In this document: piece by piece, positions 15,401 to 27,400 of the stretch
Layout of the letters: the number at the start of each line of letters is the position of its first letter
Position numbering within the stretch: position 1 is the first letter of the stretch
Origin: an uncultured Opitutales bacterium
GTDB taxonomy: Bacteria > Verrucomicrobiota > Verrucomicrobiia > Opitutales > Seribacteraceae
Length of the DNA stretch: 57,416 bases
Direction of reading: 5' to 3'
Assembly: GCA_905478775.1 (NCBI GenBank)
Contig: CAJQKB010000062.1
Span: forward strand, 1-57,416
Translations under genes and position numbers: made by a program
The notes under the pieces: model-generated
What the model saw: the letters and a program-made list of their open reading frames with translations, nothing else
What the model was told of the DNA's origin: nothing
The model's database searches: none

Positions 15401-18400
15401 GAACAGGATCGTTTGAAAATCGAGGGTTACCTCTCTCATAAGTGGGGAATACCACTACCCTCTTCTCATCCATGGGCCAACGATGCACCGACCTACGGAG
15501 ATGTGATTCTCTCTGGCTCCACTGCTTTGATAGATACGAACCGAACTGTTGTTCCTACCATTATCAATCGATCGCCCGCTAATCTTAAAAATACGTCCGC
15601 TTCTTTGACTGGTCGTTTAGTTGATACGGGTTTGGGCATCCTTCCTATTAATCCAGCTGGGGTTGTCTCGACAAGCACTTCTACGATAGCCGGACTTTCT
15701 CCTCCTATTATTGGTGATATTAACGCATCCAATATTTCTCAAAGCAGTGCTAATTTAAGAGGAACTCTTATCTCTACTGGTGGGGAGACTCCGATTATTA
15801 CTATAGTTTGGGGAGATGAAGATCACGGATCAGATTTTAATAATCTTTCAAGTTGGGACTTTAATGAAAGCTTGGGCTACTCGACTGCGGGGCCCTTTTC
15901 AGTTTTAGTAGGAGATTTACAGGAACGAACCGTCTACTTCTTCCGCGTGGCGGTTTCTAACTCGATTGGTTCATTCATGTCACCGGATGTGGGAGTATTT
16001 GTGACAAGTTCTGTCGATCTGGTACCCCCTCAATCAATTTTATGGCTTGATGCAAATGATACATCTGCTTCAACTGGAACGTGGTTAGATACAAGTGGTA
16101 ACGGAAATCATGCCACTAAGCAGGGTAATCCTAGTGTTGTATCAAATGCTCAGAATGGGTTGTCAGTTATGAGGTATACCGGGACGAATGGCGAGTATCA
16201 CAGCTTTGCAAATTTCACTGATGTTCGAACTGTTTTCTGGGTCTTTAAAAACTCGGGTGGTTATTGGCCTCTCTTGGGAGACAATAACAGGTACCACTTC
16301 CACCCAATGAATTCGAATGATTTAGTTAATGGTAGGCATACGAGTGGGAGTGTTAAAAATGGTAATTTTGCTTTGAATGGAACTCCGGCTTCTTGGGATA
16401 CTTCAAAGCCCTCTACTATGTCGATTCTTTCGCTTCGTACATTAGGTAATGTGGAAGCTTCCAATTTCGCCAGTGACAGGAACATAAATGGTCGTTTCGG
16501 CAATGTCGATTTAGCAGAACTAATTATTTTTGATATTCCTCTTTCAGACGACCAAATCAAATATCAGGAAGGCTATCTTGCAAAAAAATGGGGGCTACAA
16601 AGTAAGTTGCCAAGTTCGCACCCACACAAACAATATTTCATGTCAGAAACACCTCAGATTACCAGTCCTAATTCTGATTCTTTAACCATTGGTCAGGCTT
16701 ACAATTTCCAAGCTTCCACTAATATTTCCGACTCGACATTTTCTGCTTACAATCTGCCAGATGGATTAACCTGCAGTCCTTCCGGTCTCATAACTGGTAC
16801 TCCAACAATCGGGGGAATTTACAAAGCTTCATTAACCGCCAAAAATTCAACTTATACTTGCCTCGGTTTTCTTACTCTGACGATTCCTGATACTGCACCT
16901 GGAATAATTGCACGTACTGCCGGAAGTATTTCTTCTACTACGGCAAATCTCATCGGAGACATTAATCATACCGGGGGCAGGGATTCGATTGTGACCGTTT
17001 ATTGGGGGGATAATGATGCAGGGACTGGTAATTGGGATCAGAATATATCGCTCGGTAGTCAGGGCAAGGGATCTGTCTCGCATTTTGTGGATGGTCTTTC
17101 ACCTTCCACTATTTACCACTACAGGTTTTCGGGTACTAATTTCAATGGGGCCACTGGTGGTGTTTCCTGGTCTAATACTGAGACATTTACAACTGACTCC
17201 AATATTTCTGTGCCGATTTTGAGTTCAATCTATTCTGTTTCAGATACTAACTTGGTCGGTGCCAAGCTGAATGCTGTATTACTAAACAATGGAGGAGATT
17301 CAAATACTTCAGTTACTTTTTATTGGGGGGAAAGTGATGGCGGTACAAATCCACTTGCCTGGCAGCAATCTATTGAAATTAACCAAGCTGAAGTCGGATC
17401 TGTTACTGGTCATATTAACTCGGGGCTTGGATTCCCTCGGGAGTATTATATGCGGGTGAAAGCTTCTAATGTTTTTGGGTCTACTTGGACACCCACTAGC
17501 CTATCTTTTCTTCCTCAGGCGGGGAACTCCGGTTTTACTCCGATGGATTACTCAGGCTTAAGATTATGGTTGGACGGATCCGACCTGAACGGTACAGGAC
17601 AGACTCTTGTACTCAATCCAGGGGAGTCTGTTGGGTTGATTAAGGATAAGTCAGGGCAAGGTCGAGATGCCGCTCAGACTACCCCAACTTTCCAACCGAC
17701 TTTCGTGCATGGCGCCTTGAATGGACTGCCCAATCTTCGTTTTGATGGTACGAATGATTACCTCACCTTCGAAAAGATTGAAACGATTCGTACCGTTTTT
17801 CTAGTGCTAAATCGAAAAACTGGAAATCAAGGGTTTTTATTGGGGGATGATACCGGTCATCATTTTCACAGTGCGAGTAACGCAATTTGGTCGAGCACTT
17901 GGACCCATCCTAACGTGATCAACGGATTGACTCAAATTAATGGGAATTTACGAGATGGTCTTACCAGTACCTACGACTTTAACACTCCTACCCTTATTTC
18001 TATTCGTACCAATGGCGCTGTCCGAGCATCTAATTTTTCAAAGGATCGAAATAATGAAATTTACTGGAAAGGAGACTTGGCGGAACTACTCGTTTACAAT
18101 GAATCACTCCCTACCTCTGTTTTAAGAAAAGTCGAAGGCTACTTGGCTCATAAATGGGGAATACAATCCTCTTTGGTGGGCTCTCATCCTTATCGAATTA
18201 CTGCACCCTCACGCAGTAAAAGTGCGGCGGTTACCAAGATTTATTGGGGAGGTACAGATGGCGGAGTAGATCCATCACTTTGGGATAATGTAATTGATGT
18301 GGGTGAAGTCGGAGTTGGGTTGAGGAAATTATCTGATGATGTGGCCGTATTAGCGGAGCCTCTACCGAATCAGTCAGGTGCGTCCTATGGTGTCGATCGG

Positions 18401-21400
18401 CTAGTTGATGGAGTATTACCCATGGATGGCTGGAGGAGTACTTGGACTGCTTGGTTTAAGGAGGACCCACAACTTACCTTTAATTTAGGTGCAGAAAGGT
18501 CGATGAATAAGATTCGTATTTATTTTCAGCCTTATGAACGTGCGGATGAATTAAAAGAAGTTGAAATTTGGGTGGCAGACGAAGAGATGAGTTTTTCATT
18601 ATTAAAAACGGTCCCGGGTGTAGTGGGTATAAGAGAACAGGGAGTTTTTGCCGAATATGACTTGGAGGGTATTACCACCCGTGCAATTCGCTTAGCACCT
18701 AAATTTCAAGGTTGGGGTCACCAGTGGGGGGAGGTTGAGTTTTGGGTTTACGATAGTGGAGATTTTGAGGCAAAGGTGGAGGGTTTAACCAAGGGGCAAA
18801 CTTATTATTATCGAACTTTTACTACGAATGATGGTGGTTCGCAATGGGCTCCTGATACGAACAGCTTTCAAGCCGAGGATAAAGTCGCTTATGAATCTGG
18901 GAAATTGATTATCAATACCACTTTGGGAACATGGAAGCATAGTGGTGGAGATCAAAGAAGCGGAGTGGTGTCACAAAAGAAACTTTCCGACAATATTGGC
19001 AATGAATATTTATACAAAGTATGTCGTTTCGAATTTGATGAAATTGAATTAAAAGGAAGTTTAGAGGTAGAGGTAAAGGGTTCAGCCTCCCTTGAAATTG
19101 TGGCCCGAAACGGGGATGCATTCATTGGTGTGCCAATTGCCGTTTCCGGTGAGGACGGTTCGACTTCAGACATTGGCTCATCTGGACCAGGTGGTTTTAA
19201 TGGCGGAGAAGTGGGGGGGCGTGGATTTGGGCCTGGAGGGGGATTAGGAGGGAATGCCCCAGGGGGAGGTGGCTTTGGCGGTGCTGGCGGACTTGCCACT
19301 GCGACGACCGGTCAACCCTATGCGACTGGTGGGCTGCTTGATTTTGTTGGAGGGAGTGGAGGAGGAGGCTTCCTCGTTGATTATACCGGTGGTGGCGGAG
19401 GGGGTGCATTAAAGATTGAGTCCTCTCAAACACTAACTCTCGATTCGCGTCTCTTTGCAATGGGTGGCTCCGGTATTTCTGGCTCAGGTGGCGGTTCCGG
19501 TGGTTCTCTTTATTTAAAGGCGGAAAACTTGGTTCTAACTGCTCAGTCCATTATTGATGTGTCTGGTGGTTCCAATGGTGGCGGAGCGGGTAGGATTTAC
19601 CTAGAGGGTACAAAATCTTTACTGAATCAGGGATCGGACAATTTAAGGAAATCGGGCGGACCGGGAGCTGCGCCGGGAACGGAGGGTACTCTTCGTTTTG
19701 TGCGGCCTTCTCACTTAGAGGAATTGGATTTTCGGGTTGGATCAATTGTGATTGATACCGATGTGGGGTCACTTACCCATAGTGATGGATCGATTGCTTA
19801 TGGATTAACTGAGGATTATTTGTATATTGATCAATCGGGTGCCGCTTGGCCTTATTCCGTATGTAGATTTAGGTTTACCCGAATACAGCTAGGAGGCGGA
19901 GTTGTGGTTCAACTTAAGGGAAGAAATGCATTGGCCTTGGAGGCTTATTCTGGGGACTTGATCCTGGGTGCAAATATCCGGGCTGATGGTGGAAATGCAG
20001 TCGCGAACCTCGGGGGGACAGGAATTCTTGGCGGTTATTCAGGAGTAGATGGTGCTTCTTTATACGGTTCTGGCCCCGGTGCACCGAAGTTATCTTCTTC
20101 CGTGGGACATGGTGCCGCTTATGGAGGGCATGGCTCTGGTAATGCGCGTATTTATGGAGACCGTTCTTTAGACGCTCTTCTTGGTGGAAGTTCGGGCGGT
20201 GCTTCTGATACTGCAGGTTCTGGTGCAGGAGGTGGTTCTATTTTATTGAAGGCATCCCGTGAACTCAAGATTGAGCCGAATGTTTTAATTACTGCCAATG
20301 GCGGTAATGGTTCCGGTAATGGTGCGTCTGGTTCAGGAGGAGGAGTTCGCTTAGAGGCAACAAGAGTATACAATCAGGGTAGAATTGAAGCGAAAGCGGG
20401 AAATGGGGTTCAGGTTGATGGAGATAACCAATCTCGTGGATCTTCGGGTGGGCGTGTCTCTATTATTGCCACCGCGGAGGTGACTGCTGGCGATATTGAT
20501 GTATCGGGTGAGTGGTTGAGTAACGAGGGGTCGATTTTCATAGGAGGTAGTTATCAGAACTCGAGTTTAATTGCTGAAAATGCAAAAGTTACAATTGATA
20601 CGAAAACAGGTTATTTTTCAATTGAAGGGGGAGCACATGGGGAAGGTGTATTTTCGGACCATTCCTACACTGACAGTTTAGGTCTTAACTGGAATTATGG
20701 AATTTCTACCTTTACCTTCGCTCAAGTTCGGTTGAGTGGGGATACCAATATTCTTCTTCGTGGTGATCGTTCTTTATCCGTTAAAACAGTTGCCGGGGGA
20801 GAGATCTATATTGGGTCGGACTTGCTTTTAGATGGGGGGAGTGCCTCGAATACGACTGGGTACGGTGGTCGACCAGTTTTAAATCCTTGGGCGGGGAGCA
20901 GTTCGCAAAAAATTTCCGGTAATGGCCCTGGCGGGCCTGGTACTGCAGGGAACTGGGGAGTAGGAGGAAGTTATAGTTATGGAGATGATCAAATATCAGA
21001 TCTAATGGCAGGAAGTAGTGGCTCAAGTGGCCGTTATTTTCAAGGTTCTGGTGCGGGAGGCGGTGCGATTGAACTATTGGCGGAGGGTGATCTTACTATT
21101 GCCCCTGGGGTAATAATAAGTGCGAACGGTGGCGATGGCCGTACTGACGCTAATCAGAATGATCATGGTGCCGGTGGTTCGGGGGGTGCATTGAAATTAT
21201 CAGGCAAAAATATTTACAACCAGGGCTTAGTTCGTGTACTGGGAGGAAACCGTGGAGCGGGAGGAGGACGAATCGTTATGGCCGCTCAAGGTACCATCGA
21301 TAAGGGTATAATCTCGGTGGGCTCGGGAAGTTTTAAAGAAGTGAAGCCCCCGGTTATAATCGTTCCTGAGATACTCTATCTTTCGTATCAGAGTAAAGGA

Positions 21401-24400
21401 ACACAGGTTGTTCGAAAAAATGTTTCGACTCGTCCTGCTAACCTGGTGGCATATTGGCCAATGGACGAGGGGGACGGAGAGCAGGCAGTGGATGCTATGG
21501 GGCGTTTCAACGGACAGTTAATTGGCGGCACTTCCTGGCAGAATGGTTATTTTGGTAAGGGAGTTCAGTTTAATGGTACCAATGCTTATATTTCCACCCA
21601 AGCCACTGCAGATGCACTTGGAGTGGACGGAAAAAAGCCAAGAACAATTTCTTTCTGGGTAAAGGTGGATGGTAATAATCCTCAGTCTCAACCCGGGTTT
21701 TATGGATATGGTGAGTTAGCCAATCCAAACGGAGTTAGTAAGTTCTGGGGTTTACGTAACATCAAGGATGGTGGGTACACCCAGATGATCAGTCAACATT
21801 GGGGGTGGGATCCAAGGGCTTCCCATTCTAATACCCTACTGGGTCGCTGGGCTCATTTTGCACACTGTTTTAACGGTTCGGAGGTCTCCATTTACATGGA
21901 CGGTACTCGCATTGCGAATTGGGCTCGTTCAGGAATCAGTACTGGAGTGGCTCAAACATTTCAATTTGGCCGGTGGAGAAACGATGCAAATGCTTATTTT
22001 GGAGGAATTTTGGATGAGATGAGAATCTACGACGATTCATTAAGTGAAAACGAAATCCTGCAAATTTTTGGAGGGCAGGACTTAAAGGAGGATTTGATTT
22101 ATTTGCATCACCAAGTTCAGGCTTCAGGAGATCCCACTTCCTATGATGCAAGTTTTCTGCCTAATGGTCTTAGTATTAACCAATTGAATGGAGAAATTAT
22201 TGGGCAACCTCTAGAGGTAGGAATTTTTGATTTGAATGTGACTGCCACAAATATTGCAGGAAGCGGAGTGACTCCTTTACGAATTATTGTTAATAAAACC
22301 GCCCCAGTAGTGTCCAGTGCATCCCCGCGAAATGTGACCTCTTCTTCTGCCCGTTTTTCTGCATTAGTAAGTAATGATGGCGGGGATCCCCCCACCCTTT
22401 CTTTATTTTGGGGTGATAATGACGGTGGGTCCAATATGCTGGTAAATCCTGCTGATAATATACATTGGGATAATCGAATTGATCTCAACGGAACGCACTC
22501 AGAAGGAATGGCTCATTTATATGTGGATGGATTAACTCTTGGATCCACTTACTATTACAAGTGGTTGGCATCAAACTCCGTCACATCGGGAGTGTGGAGC
22601 TTGCCTCCGCAGGAAGGAATTAAAGCATGGTGGAAGCTGGATGAATCATCTGGTACTATTGCTCTTGATCAAATAAATGGAAATACCGGTACGCTTGTTG
22701 GGGTAGATAATTCGGCACGGGTATTTGGCAAGATTGGAAATGCCATTCGATTTGCTGGAGCGGGAGAAAATATCATTACAAAAGGTTTCAAGGGAGTTTC
22801 GGGAGATAAATCTCGCACCTTATCTTTTTGGATGAAGACAACACAGGCAAATGGTGGACTCGTAAATTGGGGAGAAAATGCGGATGGGCAGAATTGGGCG
22901 GTTTCTTTGAATAATGGATCTCTCAATCTTGATATTGGAGGTTCGCGATTAACCGGAAGTACAATTTTAAATAATAATGCATGGCACCATATTGCTTTAG
23001 TCTTACCGAATGGCTCCAACAGTGCCACCGATGTTTTTATGTATGTCGATGGTAATAAAGAAAACCCAATATTTGCTCATGATTTTGCATTTCCTTCAGG
23101 AATTGGAGGGCTTCAGCTTTGGTTAGATGCGAGTGATTTAACTTCAGCAGAAGCACTTTGGAATGACAAAAGTGGAAATAATAACCATGCAACCAAAAAT
23201 GGTAATCCTGGTATTGTAACCAATGGGATAAACGGTCATTCAATCATGCGCTACAGCGGAACAAATGGAGAATATCATTCTTTTAACCGAATTTCAGATA
23301 TCCGTACCGTCTTCTGGGTTTTTAAGCGTAATTCAGGTGGTTGGTTCCTTCTTGGAGATACCAGTACCTATCATTTTCACTCCAACGGAGGATCTCTATT
23401 TCACGGTACTCACGCACATGTAGGGATCAAGACGGGTTCTTCATTTGCTATAAACGGTGCACCTTACGATATTTACGGGAGCTGGCCAACCGATATTTCT
23501 ATTGCCTCATTAGTGACCAGCCAGAATGTTCGGGCCAATAATTTTTCAAATGATCGAAATATTGGAGGTCGATATGCCAATGGTGATTTAGGGGAATTAC
23601 TTATATTTAACACCGCTCTTTCTGCCGCTGATGTTAATCGAGTGTATTCCTACTTAAGCTTCAAGTGGGGATTGATGGGGGTAAATACTTCTGCACAAAA
23701 TGATTTTCAAGTGGGTACTGATAGTAGTGGTAATCATTTCAATGGAATAATTGATGAAATTCGACTGTATGATCATTCTCTTTCAACCGAAGAGGTAAAT
23801 AGTATCGCGTTGAATGGTACCATGAAGTTCCAAACTTCAAGCGTTGCCCTTCCTCCTGTAGTCGAAATTACCGCTCTTTCTGCGGAGTCTAATGGCTCAG
23901 TAATCATCACTGGTAATTTGATTAGCAAGGATTCGAACCTTCCTACTGTCCGGGTTTATTACGGGAATGAAAATGCAGGCTTTGATCTTTCCGCATGGGA
24001 CAACTGGGTGGATGTGTCATCTGGTAGTCCATTAGCCCTTGGCGAATTTAATGCATCTGTTACTGGGCTCAATCCAGGCGAGACCTACTACTTTAGAACA
24101 TTTGCATCTAGTGTGGATGGTGAAGACTGGTCAAGTGGAGACCCTCAGGTGATCGATGACCTGTTGTCATTTTGGAGGTTGGATGAGGAGTCAGGAATAT
24201 ATGCTTATGATTCCACTTATCCTGCCAATACGGCTCGCTTCGAGGGCACTGATAATAACGCCACCCGTCCATCAGGGTATAATGCGCAGGGACTGTTTTT
24301 TGATGGGGGTACAAATTCCTTAAGTCTGGACTTTAATTCAACCGGTTATTTGGAAAATTCCTTCGAGGGGCGGTCCTTAAGTTTCCGTTTTAAACCGACT

Positions 24401-27400
24401 GCAAAGGTGTATGCCGGTCCCGCCCTTACCCAATATACTGATTTGGCCGCTTATTTTCCTTTTGATGAAGGGAGTGGTGCGAGTGCCAGTGATTTAAGCA
24501 CCAATCAATTAACTGGAACTGGAAGTGGTGGTTTCTCATGGATTGCAGGTAATGCCGGACAGGCGATCAGTTTGGACGGAGTGGATGATTCACTTTCGCT
24601 GGAAACGCAGGGAGTGTTAAAGGAACTCCATAAAAAATCCTATTCCATTTCGCTTTGGGTAAACCCGGCAACGGGAGCGATTGGTAAGTACAGTCCGGGG
24701 CAGTTAAATACTTTTGGATTCAAAGTCCCAATGAGTGAGGCTTATTTTTCTAGTACAGATGTCTTGTTTTCTCTTACACCAAGTGGGTCTAGTTTGCTCA
24801 CCGGCGGCCCGAGTGGAACAGGCTTAGCATTTGATAACGATGAGCACTTTGCAAATGCCGGTATTGGCATTAATCAAAATGACAATTATATGTCTCTCTT
24901 TACTGGTGCTTTCCGGGCAAAAGAACCAGGTACCTACACTTTTGAGACCAGGGGGAATGATAATCGAGGCGTACTATGGATCGACTTAGACCAGGATGGA
25001 ATTTTTGAGGTGACAGGTGATCTGGGCAGTGAAAAAATCCTCGATGCTGCTTATCCTGCTATTGATAGCAAGGGAGTCCAATTGGTATCAGGGTATTATT
25101 CAATGGCGTTGGCTCATGCTGAAGCAACAGGAGGATCATCAATTCAACTGTATTTTTCTACTCCAAGCTCTGCTTCCGGACCTACCTCACTGAGCTTGGT
25201 TAATCCCTCTGCCGATACTGATTTATTTCTCACCGAAAATACCTACAGTGTAGTGAAGAGAGGTCCTTTCGGTTTAAGGTTGGATGGAAATAATTCCCTT
25301 TCATATACTCATGCAACTGCGAGTCAAAGAGTATCTGTCTCATCTGTGCTTTCTCTTACTCCTTCAAGTTGGACTCATGTTGGGGTGGTGGTGGACTATA
25401 ATTCTTCCACACTTAAACTGTACCAAAATGGTGAACTTGTTTCGCAAAACTCTTTACCCGAAGACAGTCCGCTCAATTTGTTAGCTTCAGAAACTTGGGA
25501 AGTGGGGGGGACTAGTCGTATCTCACAAGACTATTTTAATGGAGCGATTGATGATTTGCGCTTTTATAAGAGTGCGCTAAGTGATTCCGACATAAATGCC
25601 ACTTTTAACGATGACTTGAGTGGGGCCGTCCCAGCAGGATATTCCAATCAAATGTTATATGATGAAGGTACATCAAACTCTGGGATTGGCGTCGTCTTGG
25701 AGGGCAATACATTAAAGGCGAAGATTGGAGAGAATGGATCATTCGCTGAGGTGTCAAGCAATGTGAATGTGAAAGATGATCAATGGCATCATGCCATTAT
25801 TACATTTGGAGATTCTCCTAAAACTTTAAAACTTTACTTGGACGGTATATTGCAGGGTACCCCCACTCTGTTAGATTATTCGATGGTTTCATTGCATGCG
25901 GAACCCCCCTCCTTTGGTTCGACTTCAGGGTCTAGTGTCTATTCAGGTTTTGGAAACTATAAGGGTCTCCTTGATGAACTGAGGATTTATGATCGTGGTC
26001 TTGTTGAAGGTGATGTTAATTTAATTTTCAACGGGGATTCTCTGAACCAGGGATTTCTAGAATTTCGTGCCATCGAAAAACCCGTCGTTTTAACCAAGTC
26101 TGCTCTTGGAGTCTTGCCTACTCAGGCGACTTTGCGTGCCGAGGTAATATCGATTGGTGGGGAGATTACGACCGTGCAGACTGTGACCGATCAATCTTTT
26201 AAAACTGATACCGTCCCAGGACTTTCCGCTTGGTATTCTGCCCAAGATATGAACGGCGATAATGTGGAGGATCTCGGGCAAGTTCTTTCTAATGGTGATA
26301 TTGTTTCTAGTTGGAGAGACGGGTCGGGCAAGCAAAGAAATATGCTTAATACTTCTGGGAATCCGAGATTTTATATATCAGCATTAAAAGGTAAACCAGT
26401 TATCAGTCTGGATGGGGATGATATGATTTGGGGTGAAACGAACTTTGATTTTCTTACCAATAGTGGATACAGCATGGTCTCTGTTGCCCGCTACACAGGG
26501 GGGGCAAATAATCGAGTCATTTCCTCTCGAACCAGGAATTGGTTGTTCGGGTTTCACGGCGGCCTTGTTTCCAGGTGGCATGCTGAAGGCTGGATCAGTA
26601 CCGCGGGGCCTTCGGATAATAATTGGCACCTTCATTTGGGAAGCATTGAGGCAAAGGGTGGAAACCCAAGAGCATCTTTCTGGCGTGATGGAGAGCAGAT
26701 CGCCTTCAATAATAGAGGGTCAAACAATACTAATTTTGCTCCAGGGGTTTTACAATTCGGTGGGTATGGAACAAATCGTGAACGTTCGACCTGTGAAATT
26801 GCTGAAGTGATGGTTTTTGACCGTGAACTTAATCAGGGAGAAAGGTCAAGGTTGGAGGGGTATCTTGCTCATAAATGGCGCATCACAGAAGAAGTCTTAC
26901 CCTCCAGTCACCCCTATATATCTTCAAATCCTTTTGGAGGCATTCAGGAAAATACTGTAGTACAATCTGTGGGCGGAGATAATCCCGTTGTTAAAATATT
27001 CTGGGGAGATGAATGGATTGACTCGAATACGACTTTGGTTGATGAGAACGATAACTCGAAGTGGGATTATGTTGTAGATATAAATGGAGGAGGTCCCGTA
27101 ACATTAGGAACCTACGATATCCTGGTTCAAAACTTATCCATTAATACGCCTTATTTCTACAGAGCTTATGCAGAAAATTTAGGTGGTGGTAGTTGGGCAA
27201 CAGATGTCCAAACTTTTACTGCCAGTGATACTCGGTTCACAAAGTATACTATGGATGGTCTTGTCCTTTGGTTAGATGCCATGGATACCGACGGGGATAA
27301 TCAGAGTGATAGCATATTGGAGGGCAACTCAGTTCCTCTATGGGTCGATAAGTCTGAGAGTTCAAAAAATGCTTTACAATCTGTACCCAATGCAATGCCA

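Noticed and set aside
18952-19299. Pro-rich reading frame on the minus strand opposite the glycine-rich modules (also near 3585-3893 and 4819-5115)
   Set aside because: Glycine codons read backwards give proline-rich frames without stops; there is no start context, no family and no independent codon pattern. They are shadows of the giant gene.
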